A stretch of 64,000 nucleotides of DNA from Bacillota bacterium (GTDB lineage Bacteria > Bacillota > Clostridia > Oscillospirales > Ruminococcaceae). Below the pieces are notes generated by a model. That model ran no database searches. It was not told the DNA's origin and saw nothing but the letters and a program-made list of their open reading frames with translations. This document shows, piece by piece, positions 25,728 to 36,785 of the stretch; positions within the stretch are counted from its first letter, which is position 1, and each line of letters opens with the position of its first letter. The stretch is from contig JAEWAB010000004.1 in assembly GCA_023391875.1 (NCBI GenBank), positions 1 through 64,000 on the forward strand. The letters are read 5' to 3'. The translations under genes were made by a program, and so were the position numbers.

Positions 25728-25804
25728 TGGTGCGCCCGGAGGGACTCGAACCCCCGACCTACTGGTTCGTAGCCAGTCACTCTATCCAGCTGAGCTACGA
25801 GCGC
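25728..25804 (-). tRNA. tRNA-Arg (anticodon ACG), CCA encoded
   Basis: Read on the minus strand it folds as a tRNA. The acceptor stem is GCGCTCG paired with CGGGCGC (one G-U), then discriminator A and encoded CCA. The D-arm is TAGCTCAGCTGGATAGAG. The anticodon stem ACTGG/CCAGT carries loop CTACGAA (anticodon ACG), and the T-loop is GGTTCGAGTCC. It is the right-hand border of the decayed mobile-looking region, a common integration site type, but no attachment repeat was found. Confidence 0.95.
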
Positions 25805-25921
25805 ACACCGTATGCTGACTGTAATCAGCCTTAATATAATATCATGCGTGCAGAAGCTTGTCAACTATAAACACATCAATTTTAATAATAATTTTACTGC
25901 AACAGTTAATAAGTGTTTAAG

Positions 25922-25969
25922 AAGGGGAAACAGATATCCTGCCCCAAGGCAAGATATCCGTTTCCCCTT
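25922..25969 (-). terminator. Terminator of the abrB-type gene
   Basis: 17-bp stem AAGGGGAAACAGATATC with one wobble, loop of 14. It lies 46 bases beyond the stop of the minus-strand regulator gene. Confidence 0.8.
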
Positions 25970-26014
25970 ACAGTACAGTTTTTATACCATAAACACTGTA
26001 GAAAGCCTGAAAGA

Positions 26015-26263
26015 TTACTTGCTAAAGCTTGCCAGTTCCTTTAAGCAGCTAGAGCAGATGTTCTTGCCGCTAAAGGTGGTAACATTGCTTGCATCACCAC
26101 AGAAAATGCAGGAAGGCTCATACTTTTTAAGAATAACCTGATTGCCTTCCACATAAATTTCTAGGGAATCTTTCTCGTTGATGTTCAGGGTACGGCGAAG
26201 CTCAATTGGAAGAACGATGCGACCCAATTCGTCAACTTTCCTTACTATACCTGTCGATTTCAA
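26015..26263 (-). CDS. abrB: AbrB-family transition-state regulator with C-terminal zinc-finger-like motif
   Basis: 82 residues from the TTG at 26263; the GGAGGT eight bases upstream decides this start over the ATG farther up, which would include the ribosome site in the protein. Residues 1-50 are the SpoVT/AbrB swapped-hairpin DNA-binding domain (GIVRKVDELGRIVLPIELRR). The C-terminal part carries two C-x2-C pairs (CIFCGDA and ICSSCLKE), likely a zinc site, as in many clostridial AbrB proteins. It is a dimeric or tetrameric transcription factor that controls stationary-phase or sporulation genes in related bacteria. Confidence 0.88.
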   Translation of the reverse strand: MKSTGIVRKVDELGRIVLPIELRRTLNINEKDSLEIYVEGNQVILKKYEPSCIFCGDASNVTTFSGKNICSSCLKELASFSK

Positions 26264-26660
26264 TGTTTGTACCTCCATTTTTTCATATATTGTGTCGAAT
26301 TCTTGTCAACATCATTACTATACTACAATTCGCGCAATATGTCAAATACTAGTAAGAAAAAAATTAAAACAATTTGTTAAACAATTGTAAATAGCAGTTA
26401 ATTATAGCAATTTTAGTGCTGGAAACTCGAATTGTCGAAAATACGCGAATTCATAGAGTAAAACGTTTTAATAAAATGTTTATTTCGCTTTTATCTAAAG
26501 AGTAAAATCCAATTTTGTTAATAATATCTTACGGATTTTTCGGCGGATTACTCAAAAAACATAAAATTATTTTTATAGGATTAATGTCATGAAATTTGGG
26601 ATTTTATTGAATAAAATGAGCAGTTTCAAGGCTTTCTGAAAAGGGGGAGCAGTAAAAACC
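26264..26660. promoter_or_regulatory. AT-rich divergent promoter region
   Basis: Nearly 400 AT-rich bases between abrB (minus) and spmA (plus). A TTGACA is present on the minus strand at 26309-26304, suitable as an abrB -35, although the matching -10 is weak. No gene seen. Confidence 0.45.
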
Positions 26661-27266
26661 ATGATGACATGGATCATTACCGGGATGATTTTGCTGTCTG
26701 TTTTATTTGGTATCCTTAACGGGAAAATGGAAAATGTTTCGTCGGCCGCAATCGGCAGTTGTATAGATGCCGTGCAATTAAGCATTATGCTGCTGGGTGG
26801 AATGTGCCTGTGGAGCGGGGTCATGCGGGTGGCGGAAAAAGCAGAATTAACAAAAATGCTCAGTAAAATTCTTGCACCTTTCACAAGATTGCTTTTTAAG
26901 GGAATAAAAACCGACGGCAAGGCCGCTCAGGCCATTACCATGAACATCTCGGCCAATCTTTTGGGCCTTGGCAACGCGGCGACGCCGCTGGGGATACTGG
27001 CGGTAAAGGAGCTTGCGAAGGAGCTAAAAGCAGGCGAGGCCGCACCCAAGCAGATGATCATGTTTGTGGTGCTCAATACCGCCTCCATGACCGTTATCCC
27101 CACCACGGTTGCCACCCTGCGCCTGCAATACGGGGCCGCCGCTCCGATGGATATCCTGCCCTGTGTCTGGATTGCCTCTATTACAGCGATTACCTGCGGG
27201 GTGATGATGACATTTTTGTTAAGCTCCGTGTTTGATAAGCAGGCAAAGGGGCGTGGCGGGGGATGA
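26661..27266 (+). CDS. spmA: Spore maturation protein A
   Basis: 201 residues, integral membrane protein with a nucleoside-recognition (Gate, PF07670) domain; AITMNISANLLGLGNAATPL is the hallmark segment. GGGGGAG lies before the start. SpmA with SpmB promotes spore core dehydration in Bacillus and Clostridium. It overlaps spmB by four bases. It is direct evidence that the organism belongs to a spore-forming lineage. Confidence 0.93.
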   Translation: MMTWIITGMILLSVLFGILNGKMENVSSAAIGSCIDAVQLSIMLLGGMCLWSGVMRVAEKAELTKMLSKILAPFTRLLFKGIKTDGKAAQAITMNISANLLGLGNAATPLGILAVKELAKELKAGEAAPKQMIMFVVLNTASMTVIPTTVATLRLQYGAAAPMDILPCVWIASITAITCGVMMTFLLSSVFDKQAKGRGGG

Positions 27267-27787
27267 GTATCTCAAGCTTTGTAATCCCGGCAGCCATTCT
27301 GCTTATCTTCTGCTATGGGATCTATAAGAATGTCGATGTCTTCGGCGAGTTTGTGGCCGGTGCGAAGGAGGGGGTAGCCACTACCATTAACGTACTGCCC
27401 GCGCTGATTGCCATCATGACGGCCATCGGTATGTTCAAGGCCTCCGGTGCGCTCGATATCCTTACAAACGCGCTCGAGCCTTTAGCGGGCCTCTTGTACA
27501 TGCCCAAGGAGGTGACGCCGCTCATCATCCTGCGCCCCATTTCAGGCAGCGGCGCGCTGGTGATTGTGGAAGATATCTTAAAAAACCTTGGACCGGACAG
27601 CACCGCCGGGCGCGTGGCCAGCGTGATGATGGGCTCTACCGAAACTACCTTTTACACCATCGCCGTGTACTACAGCGCGGCAAGCATCCGAAAAACGCGT
27701 TACACCGTGCCCTGCGCGCTCACTGCCGACTGTGTAGGGTTTATTATGAGCGTGGCGCTTGTAAGAATATTCTTTCCTGAATCATAA
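27263..27787 (+). CDS. spmB: Spore maturation protein B
   Basis: 174 residues, membrane protein of the same Gate fold. Segments GAKEGVATTINVLPALIA and LRPISGSGAL are typical of SpmB. It is co-translated with spmA through an ATGA overlap. It acts in the mother-cell or forespore membrane during spore maturation. Confidence 0.93.
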   Translation: MSISSFVIPAAILLIFCYGIYKNVDVFGEFVAGAKEGVATTINVLPALIAIMTAIGMFKASGALDILTNALEPLAGLLYMPKEVTPLIILRPISGSGALVIVEDILKNLGPDSTAGRVASVMMGSTETTFYTIAVYYSAASIRKTRYTVPCALTADCVGFIMSVALVRIFFPES

Positions 27788-27840
27788 AAAAAATATGCGT
27801 AGCCGTAAAGATTTTTAAAAGCTGCCCAAAACGCACAAAA

Positions 27841-27860
27841 GCGGCGGACAAAGCCGCCGC
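27841..27860. terminator. Bidirectional terminator between spmB and the ABC ATPase gene
   Basis: GCGGCGG-ACAAAG-CCGCCGC hairpin with A-rich flanks on both sides, shared by convergent genes. Confidence 0.75.
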
Positions 27861-27879
27861 AAAAGTAAAAAAAGGCCGG

Positions 27880-28587
27880 TTAATTCTCAAAGGGTGCATA
27901 GGTCGGGTTTTTATAGTCTTCGCTTATCTTGCCGTCCGAGATGCGCACGATGCGCTCGGCGGTTTCGGCGATGCTGTTGTCGTGGGTAATCAATATCACC
28001 GTGCGCCCCTCGCTGTGCAGCTGACGCAGGATGCTCATCACGTCGGTGCCCGATTTGGAGTCTAAGTTGCCGGTGGGCTCGTCGGCTAAGATAATCGGCG
28101 GGCGCGCCGCAATGGCGCGTGCAATCGCTACACGCTGCTGCTGGCCGCCGGACATCTGCGTGGGTTTATGGTGCGAACGGTTTTCAAGCCCTACGCGGTC
28201 AAGCGATTCCTTCGAGATCTTGTGGCGCTCATCCTTGTTTAACCCGCGGTAGATCAGCGGAAGCTCCACGTTCTCTATTGCGTCGAGGCTCTGAATCAGG
28301 TTAAAGCCCTGAAAGATAAAGCCGATCTGCTCGTTGCGGATGTCGGAAAGCTCGTCGTCGCTGAGCGTGGATACATCCTTGCCCGCAAGGTGGTACTCCC
28401 CCGAGGTCGGTACGTCCAGACAGCCCAACATGTTCATGAGGGTGGATTTGCCCGAGCCCGACTGCCCGATGATGGCGACAAACTCGCCGGTATGGATGTC
28501 AAGGCTCACGCCGTCGAGCGCGCGTACCTCGTTTTCTCCCGGAGAGTAGATTTTATAAACGTCCTTAATCTCGATCAGTTTCTCCAT
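27880..28587 (-). CDS. ABC transporter ATP-binding protein (LolD/MacB type), without adjacent permease
   Basis: 235 residues. Walker A GQSGSGKST, signature MSGGQQQRVAIARA, Walker B IILADEPTGNLDS and the H-loop VILITHD are complete. High similarity to the ATPases that pair with FtsX/MacB-type permeases (lipoprotein or peptide export, antimicrobial-peptide resistance). No permease gene lies on either side, so its partner must be elsewhere. Convergent with spmB and divergent from the next ABC system. Confidence 0.88.
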   Translation of the reverse strand: MEKLIEIKDVYKIYSPGENEVRALDGVSLDIHTGEFVAIIGQSGSGKSTLMNMLGCLDVPTSGEYHLAGKDVSTLSDDELSDIRNEQIGFIFQGFNLIQSLDAIENVELPLIYRGLNKDERHKISKESLDRVGLENRSHHKPTQMSGGQQQRVAIARAIAARPPIILADEPTGNLDSKSGTDVMSILRQLHSEGRTVILITHDNSIAETAERIVRISDGKISEDYKNPTYAPFEN

Positions 28588-28877
28588 AAAGTCACTTGTT
28601 CCTTTCCCAGCTAAACAGGTTCCCCTGTAAAAAAATTAACAATACGGTATTAAAATTATTGGCTTAAAGTGGTATAATACAGTTGATACTTTTTATAAAT
28701 TCATCGCAAGCCGTAGCGGCGGGCCCAGCCTGCCGGTTTAAAACGCAAAAAGTTTTTTAAGAAGAATTAGTATTATAGTATAACCTGCGGGATAGGCAGT
28801 CAAGCGGCAAATTGTTAATTTTTCTTTTATTGGCAGTTACCGCCGTATGCCGAGCGCAGCAGAAAGGGATGAAGGCC
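28588..28877. other. Divergent intergenic region between two ABC loci
   Basis: 290 bases, AT-rich near both ends. No gene or clear hairpin. Confidence 0.3.
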
Positions 28878-29606
28878 ATGAATAACACACTGGTTGTGGA
28901 CAACCTCTGTAAAAACTATGGCAAGAAGCAAGCCGTTAAGAATGTCAGCTTTACGGTGGGCGAGGGCGAGATTTTCGCGCTCATCGGCCCCAACGGCGCG
29001 GGAAAAACCTCCACCATCCGCGTGGTGTCTACGCTGCTGACCCCCACCTCCGGCGACGCGCTGGTGGACGGGGTGAGCGTGGTAAAAGACCCTGCGGCCG
29101 TGCGCCGAAAGATCACCTACCTACCCGATGAGGCGGGTGCCTACAAGAACATGACCGGCGTGGGGTATTTAAACTTTATGGCCTCGCTGTTTGCCCAGAG
29201 TAGTGCCGAAAAGAACGAGATGGTAAAACGGGCGAGCGAAACCAGCGCCTTGGGCGAGCGCCTGCAGGATAAGATATCCACCTACAGCCGCGGCATGATA
29301 CGCAAGCTGCTGCTCTCGCGTGCAGTGATGTCGTCACCCAAGCTCGCGATTCTGGACGAGCCGACGAGCGGGCTGGACATTATCAACGCGCTGGAGATCC
29401 GGCGTATGATTAAGCAGCTGGCGTCGGAGGGCATGTCGTTCTTGGTTTCGTCGCACAATATGCTCGAGATCGAGTTTATCTCCAGCCGGGTGGGCATCAT
29501 CGACAACGGTGTGCTGCTCGAGTGCGGCAAGCCGGAAGAGCTTAAAACGAAGTATGCCGCCCAGAACCTGGAGGAAGTGTTTGAAAGGGCGGTGCAGGGA
29601 GTATGA
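28878..29606 (+). CDS. ABC-2 exporter ATP-binding protein (NatA type)
   Basis: 242 residues from ATG 28878 (AAAGGG nine bases ahead). Walker A GPNGAGKTST, signature TYSRGMIRKL (a degenerate LSGG, as in NatA/CcmA-like ATPases) and Walker B LAILDEPTSGLD. It overlaps the following permease gene by four bases. In B. subtilis NatAB exports sodium ions; related pairs export drugs or peptides, so the substrate is open. Confidence 0.88.
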   Translation: MNNTLVVDNLCKNYGKKQAVKNVSFTVGEGEIFALIGPNGAGKTSTIRVVSTLLTPTSGDALVDGVSVVKDPAAVRRKITYLPDEAGAYKNMTGVGYLNFMASLFAQSSAEKNEMVKRASETSALGERLQDKISTYSRGMIRKLLLSRAVMSSPKLAILDEPTSGLDIINALEIRRMIKQLASEGMSFLVSSHNMLEIEFISSRVGIIDNGVLLECGKPEELKTKYAAQNLEEVFERAVQGV

Positions 29607-30925
29607 ACCGTTTTTGGGTGCTGTTAAAAAAAGAATTAAGGGATATGATCACGCCGCAAACCATGCTGCCGATGATTATCGTACTGGTAGTATTTGCACT
29701 GCTGGGGCAGTTTATAGGCAACGTCACCGAAACTGCCGCGCAAAATGGGCAGACGGTCGCCATACAGGACAACGACCAGACCCCTGCCTCCGCGGATATC
29801 CTTGCGCAGCTGGCGGAAAAGGGGTATGAGATTCAGCCGATACAGGCGGGCCTTGCCAACGCGACGGAAGAGGCTGCAAGGTTGGGCTTTAGCAGCCTGC
29901 TTGTAATCGAAAAGGGCTTTGAGCAGGACGTAAACAGCGGCAAGGCGCCAAAGCTGTCGCTGCACTCCAGGCTTACCTCGTTTTCGATGCTTTCTACCAT
30001 AGAGGTATCCAAGACGCAGAGCGCCATCGACGATATCGGTACTATTATCTCATCGAAGATGCTTACCGAGCAGGGCGTCACCGATTTTACGCTGATTGAA
30101 AACCCCGTGACGGTCGCCGAGTTTACCCACGTAAATGACAAAACCGCGCAGGTAAGTTCAAGCGCCGTGCAGGCTATCGCCATGTCGCAGACCATCTTCG
30201 TGCCCATTATCATCTTCATGATTGTTATTATGGCTTCGCAGATGACGGCTACCGCCATCGCCAACGAAAAGGGCGATAAGACACTTGAAACCCTGCTTAC
30301 CACACCGGTTTCGCGCCTTTCGGTACTGTTTGCCAAGATGACGGCGGCGGGTATCGTCTCGCTGATCATGTCGCTGGTATTTTTGATCGGCTTTTCGTCC
30401 TATATGGGCAGCCTGATGGGCGGCGCCGCCGGCCCCATGCAGTCGAATGCTGTACCGGATGTAAACATCGGTGATGTCTCCGCAGCGCTTACCAGCCTGG
30501 GGATTACGCTTACGCCCGTGCAGTTTGTCGTAATCGGCATTGAGCTGTTTACCACCATCCTGATAGCGCTCGCGGTCTCTACCATGCTGGGCGCTATGGC
30601 CGAAGACATCAAGGGTGTGCAGACGGCCGTAACCCCCATTATGTTCTGCGTGCTGATACCGTACCTTATCTCGCTGTTTACCGACATTTCGTCGCTGCCC
30701 ATCACGGCGCGCGCACTGCTCTACCTGATTCCGTTCACCCATACCTTTACGGCAACCGCCGAAATCATCTTTAAGCAGTACGGCCTGATTGTATTCGGCG
30801 TGCTTTATCAGCTGCTTTGTTTGGGCGTGTCGCTCTTTTTGGCGGTTCGATTGTTCTCATCCGACAAGCTGTTTACCGCAAAGCTCAAAAAGCGTAAAAA
30901 AAGTAAGCAGCCGGTGGCGGAATAA
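29603..30925 (+). CDS. ABC-2 type exporter permease (NatB type)
   Basis: 440 residues. One membrane segment near residues 20-40, a large extracytoplasmic domain of about 140 residues, then five more segments from about residue 190 (ABC2_membrane_3 layout). The tail is strongly basic (KLKKRKKSKQP). Partner of the overlapping NatA-type ATPase. Confidence 0.88.
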   Translation: MNRFWVLLKKELRDMITPQTMLPMIIVLVVFALLGQFIGNVTETAAQNGQTVAIQDNDQTPASADILAQLAEKGYEIQPIQAGLANATEEAARLGFSSLLVIEKGFEQDVNSGKAPKLSLHSRLTSFSMLSTIEVSKTQSAIDDIGTIISSKMLTEQGVTDFTLIENPVTVAEFTHVNDKTAQVSSSAVQAIAMSQTIFVPIIIFMIVIMASQMTATAIANEKGDKTLETLLTTPVSRLSVLFAKMTAAGIVSLIMSLVFLIGFSSYMGSLMGGAAGPMQSNAVPDVNIGDVSAALTSLGITLTPVQFVVIGIELFTTILIALAVSTMLGAMAEDIKGVQTAVTPIMFCVLIPYLISLFTDISSLPITARALLYLIPFTHTFTATAEIIFKQYGLIVFGVLYQLLCLGVSLFLAVRLFSSDKLFTAKLKKRKKSKQPVAE

Positions 30926-30952
30926 TGCAGTAAATCTTCAAAAAGTGAGCAC

Positions 30953-30984
30953 AAAGGCTTTGACGGGAAATGCGTCAAAGCCTT
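30953..30984 (+). terminator. Terminator of the NatAB-type operon
   Basis: 12-bp stem AAAGGCTTTGAC/GTCAAAGCCTTT followed by TCTATAAT. Confidence 0.8.
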
Positions 30985-31056
30985 TCTATAATACGAATTC
31001 TTCTGCACTGCCTTCGGCGGGGCGCAACAACGCAAGAGGTAGATTAATCGGTTTGT

Positions 31057-31086
31057 TTGACAACACATAGGAAAAAAGAGTAGAAT
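31057..31086 (+). promoter_or_regulatory. Sigma-A type promoter for the binding-protein gene
   Basis: TTGACA (31057-31062) and TAGAAT (31081-31086) with an 18-bp spacer. It leaves a leader of about 105 bases. Confidence 0.7.
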
Positions 31087-31196
31087 ATCTGCAATGGGTA
31101 ATAACCGGTAGGTCACTGAAACTCTTTACGGTCACAAAAAACGCAAATCAATAAGTTCCATGCGCAACGCATGAGGTATGAATTTCGGAGGTCGTT

Positions 31197-32246
31197 ATGC
31201 TCAAAAGAATTGTGGCGGCTGTTTTTGGCTGCTTGATGTTGGTTGCCTTCACATCCTGTTCGCTGTTTGAAGGTTTGGGCGCATCCAGCGTGGGGGAATC
31301 GGATGTGTCCAGCGAGCCGGTAGATATTAACTACCCCTTGGATATGGATGGCGTATATATCGAGAAGATGCCGGAGCGTGTGGTTTCGCTGTCGCCCGCC
31401 CTTACCGAGATGGTGAGCGAGCTTGGTTACGGCAGCCGACTGGTAGGCCGCACCGATTACTGCGATTACCCCGCCGCGGTTGCGTCGCTGCCCGCCGTGG
31501 GCTCCCCGATGATGTTGGATACCGCCAAGATTGCGGAACTAAAGCCCGACTTGATTCTGATGCAGGTGCCCCCCACCAACGAGGCGCTGGTCGCGATGCA
31601 GCAGACGGGCGCCGCCATCGTCACCCTGCAAAAGGGGTATGATTTAAACTCCACCGCCGAGCTGTACGCCAAGATATTCAAGATCATGGAGGGCGCCGAA
31701 GCGGGAGCCACCAAGGGCGAGGAGTATAAAACGCAGTTTTTAAACCGGATAAACGCCCTCACACAAGCGGTGCAAAGTACCGTTAGCGCGCAGAGCGACG
31801 CGCCGGATTATACCGCCGCCTATATTATCGACACCGCCTCGATCGCCGCTACCCCCGATACCTACGAAGGCAAGCTGCTCACCGTGCTTGGGCTTAAGAA
31901 TGTGACTGAGGACGGCGCGAACTGGAACTACCCGATGGAGGGCCTTGCGGATGCGAAGCCCTATGTGCTGCTTTGCGGCAGCGGTATCGACATCGAAAGC
32001 TTTAGCTCCGGCAAGAATTTCAAGGGCCTTTCGGCGGTGAAAGACGGCAGGGTGTATAAGGTGGAAAGCGTGATATTCGAGCGCCAGACCCCGCGTTTGG
32101 CGGACGAGCTGGAGCGCCTTGCAAAGGAGATTTACCCCGATATTACAATCGGCGGGGCTCCCGAGGCATTACAGCCCGGTACCTCCGGCGAGGACGTTTC
32201 ATCGGAAGCTTCTTCGGCGCAGGAGAGTTCCTCGACGCAGGCGTGA
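31197..32246 (+). CDS. Substrate-binding lipoprotein, BtuF/FecB helical-backbone type
   Basis: 349 residues. Lipoprotein signal with lipobox VAFTSC (Cys21). Residues about 50-310 are a Peripla_BP_2 domain (PF01497; MPERVVSLSPALTEMVSELG, then LGYGSRLVGRTDYCDYP), the class that binds cobalamin, siderophores or haem. Ser-rich tail at the C-terminus. GGAGG lies before the start. No BtuC/FecD permease or ATPase is next to it, so it is an orphan component; the ligand cannot be told from sequence. Confidence 0.85.
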   Translation: MLKRIVAAVFGCLMLVAFTSCSLFEGLGASSVGESDVSSEPVDINYPLDMDGVYIEKMPERVVSLSPALTEMVSELGYGSRLVGRTDYCDYPAAVASLPAVGSPMMLDTAKIAELKPDLILMQVPPTNEALVAMQQTGAAIVTLQKGYDLNSTAELYAKIFKIMEGAEAGATKGEEYKTQFLNRINALTQAVQSTVSAQSDAPDYTAAYIIDTASIAATPDTYEGKLLTVLGLKNVTEDGANWNYPMEGLADAKPYVLLCGSGIDIESFSSGKNFKGLSAVKDGRVYKVESVIFERQTPRLADELERLAKEIYPDITIGGAPEALQPGTSGEDVSSEASSAQESSSTQA

Positions 32247-32319
32247 ACAGTATCTTTAGATTTAATAATACATGGGGACGTACATTGCGTACCCGCAGCC
32301 ATTATAATCTAAAAAAGCA

Positions 32320-32349
32320 ACAGGCAGGATTCAGAAGAATCCTGCCTGT
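32320..32349. terminator. Bidirectional terminator between the binding protein and secA
   Basis: 13-bp stem ACAGGCAGGATTC, loop AGAA, then AGTTTT on the plus strand; A-rich on the other flank. Confidence 0.85.
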
Positions 32350-32367
32350 AGTTTTACGTATATAGAA

Positions 32368-35115
<2,748 letters not shown>

Positions 35116-35183
35116 AAATAGTAGCTCCGTTCCGCCGCAGGCGCGGCAAGTAATGCGATACTATATCATATCAATCATGCTTA

Positions 35184-35212
35184 ATTGTACTATCGGGGTC
35201 ATTCTTTGTCAA
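35184..35212 (-). promoter_or_regulatory. secA promoter
   Basis: On the minus strand TTGACA and TACAAT are separated by exactly 17 bp, a near-consensus vegetative promoter. Confidence 0.85.
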
Positions 35213-35294
35213 ACAAATAATGGTGGCAATTGTAAACGTCATTTTAAGGTTTTGTAACATTTGCGCAAGAACCTATCCATATAAAAAATACTTT

Positions 35295-35323
35295 TTGCTT
35301 GCAACGCTAAAATCTGGTACTAT
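35295..35323 (+). promoter_or_regulatory. Promoter of the flavodoxin-like gene
   Basis: TTGCTT (35295-35300), 17 bp, TACTAT (35318-35323) with a TG at the extended -10 position. Confidence 0.6.
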
Positions 35324-35365
35324 AAGTTTGGTAGGATGTAAATGTGCTTTAGAGAGGAGTCGACT

Positions 35366-35833
35366 ATGAATATCGGTATTATTGTGCACTCCAAAACAGG
35401 CAACACCCTTTCGGTGGCAGAGAGGCTAAAGGAGCGGCTGATTAAGAATGGGCATCAGGCAGCCCTTGAGCGGGTGAGCGCCGTAAACGAGGAACCAAAG
35501 CCGCAGGAGGCCATTGTGCTGCAAGCGTCCCCCGATGTGACCCCTTATGACTTGCTGATCTTCGCGGCACCCGTTAACGCCTTTTCACTCTCGCTTGTAA
35601 TGCGGGCGTACCTTGCGCAGCTGCCCGAACTCGGCGGCAAGCGCGCGGGCATTTTTGTAACGGAGCAGTTTCCGTATGCTTGGATGGGCGGCAATCACAC
35701 GTTAAAGCAGATGAAGTCGCTTATTGAAGCTAAAGGCGGCAAGGTGTACGGCGAGGCGGTTGTAAACTGGTCGCACAAAGAGCGGGAAGGCAGGATCGCG
35801 GCGGCCCTTCAAACCATGAGCGCGGGGATATAA
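35366..35833 (+). CDS. Flavodoxin-family protein
   Basis: 155 residues from ATG 35366 (AGAGGAG upstream; an in-frame ATG eight codons earlier would include that site). The FMN phosphate-binding loop HSKTGNTLSV follows strand 1, and the rest fits a flavodoxin-like alpha/beta fold (LLIFAAPVNAFSLSLVM). Single-electron carrier or flavoprotein; no partner gene is adjacent. It is not obviously a NifF homologue although the nif cluster is 4 kb away. Confidence 0.8.
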   Translation: MNIGIIVHSKTGNTLSVAERLKERLIKNGHQAALERVSAVNEEPKPQEAIVLQASPDVTPYDLLIFAAPVNAFSLSLVMRAYLAQLPELGGKRAGIFVTEQFPYAWMGGNHTLKQMKSLIEAKGGKVYGEAVVNWSHKEREGRIAAALQTMSAGI

Positions 35834-35867
35834 CACTATATAAAACGCTGCATAAACCGCATCACTT

Positions 35868-35907
35868 AAAACAGATGAGAAAAAATTTACTTTTCTCATC
35901 TGTTTTT
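35868..35907 (+). terminator. Terminator after the flavodoxin-like gene
   Basis: 16-bp stem AAAACAGATGAGAAAA and complement around a short AT loop, followed by CTG. A strong hairpin that would work in both directions. Confidence 0.8.
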
Positions 35908-36066
35908 CTGATTGATGTATGATAAAATAAATAGGTGCTACAATTGTAATAGTGAAGGACTCTGCCTCGTTCTTATTAATACGGAGGCTGGATTTAAGTT
36001 ATTGACCATCGGCAAGGCAACGCATCGCTGCCGATACCCACTCAATTGATTAAGGAGAAGTTAAAA

Positions 36067-36693
36067 TTGCAGGAATGGATTATACAAATCATGGACCAGT
36101 TTGGATATGTCGGGATATCCTTTCTCATTGCGGCGGAGAATGTCTTCCCGCCGATTCCGTCTGAGATTATCCTGACATTCGGCGGCTTTATGACGACCTA
36201 CAGCAACCTAAGCGTCTGGGGGGTTATCTTGGCCGCGACAGTCGGTTCGCTGTTGGGGGCGATTATCCTTTATTGGGTCGGCAGGGTCTTTAAGCCCGAG
36301 CGGTTGGAAGGATGGCTGGATGGTAGATTGGGCCGCCTCCTACATCTTAAGAAGGGCGATGTTACCAGAGCCACGGAATGGTTCGACCGTAAAGGCAAGG
36401 TAGCGGTTTTCCTTTGCCGCTGTGTGCCGATTGTCCGCAGCCTGATATCGGTTCCGGCCGGTATTTCAAAGATGAACTTCGGCCTGTTCCTGCTGCTCAC
36501 CACCGCGGGCTCACTTATCTGGAATACGGTGCTGGTTTATCTGGGCGTAGCCGCAGGGGCCTCGTGGGAGCTTATCCTGCAATACACCGACACCTATACC
36601 ACCATCACCATTGTTGTGCTGGGAATCATCGTGGTGGCGCTGGCCGGTATCTTCTTTCTCAAGCGGTTTAAAAGAAAGAAAGAGACGGATTAA
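36067..36693 (+). CDS. DedA/SNARE-associated family membrane protein
   Basis: 208 residues from the TTG at 36067, nine bases after AAGGAG; this gives the usual family start (QEWIIQIMDQFGYVGI). Segments ENVFPPIPSEIIL and FLCRCVPIVRSLISVPAG are the two hallmark motifs of PF09335. DedA-family proteins are involved in undecaprenyl phosphate or phospholipid translocation and envelope homeostasis. Four to five membrane helices, basic C-terminus. Confidence 0.9.
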   Translation: MQEWIIQIMDQFGYVGISFLIAAENVFPPIPSEIILTFGGFMTTYSNLSVWGVILAATVGSLLGAIILYWVGRVFKPERLEGWLDGRLGRLLHLKKGDVTRATEWFDRKGKVAVFLCRCVPIVRSLISVPAGISKMNFGLFLLLTTAGSLIWNTVLVYLGVAAGASWELILQYTDTYTTITIVVLGIIVVALAGIFFLKRFKRKKETD

Positions 36694-36724
36694 AAAGTAT
36701 AGTCAAGTTATGTTCCATAACATC

Positions 36725-36756
36725 AGAGCAGGGTATGCGGCGGCATACCCTGCTCT
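36725..36756. terminator. Terminator between dedA-type gene and aldo/keto reductase gene
   Basis: 14-bp stem AGAGCAGGGTATGC and complement with a 4-nt loop, followed by GTTTTTT on the plus strand. Confidence 0.88.
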
Positions 36757-36785
36757 GTTTTTTATGTGTTCAGCTGTCAGTGGCT

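Noticed and set aside
31087..31196. Cobalamin riboswitch before the BtuF-like gene
   Set aside because: The leader is only about 105 bases and lacks the conserved B12-box pattern; a plain promoter explains it.
35366..35833. NifF flavodoxin for nitrogenase
   Set aside because: The gene is separated from nif by several unrelated genes and is only generically flavodoxin-like; the ferredoxin inside the nif cluster is the better candidate carrier.
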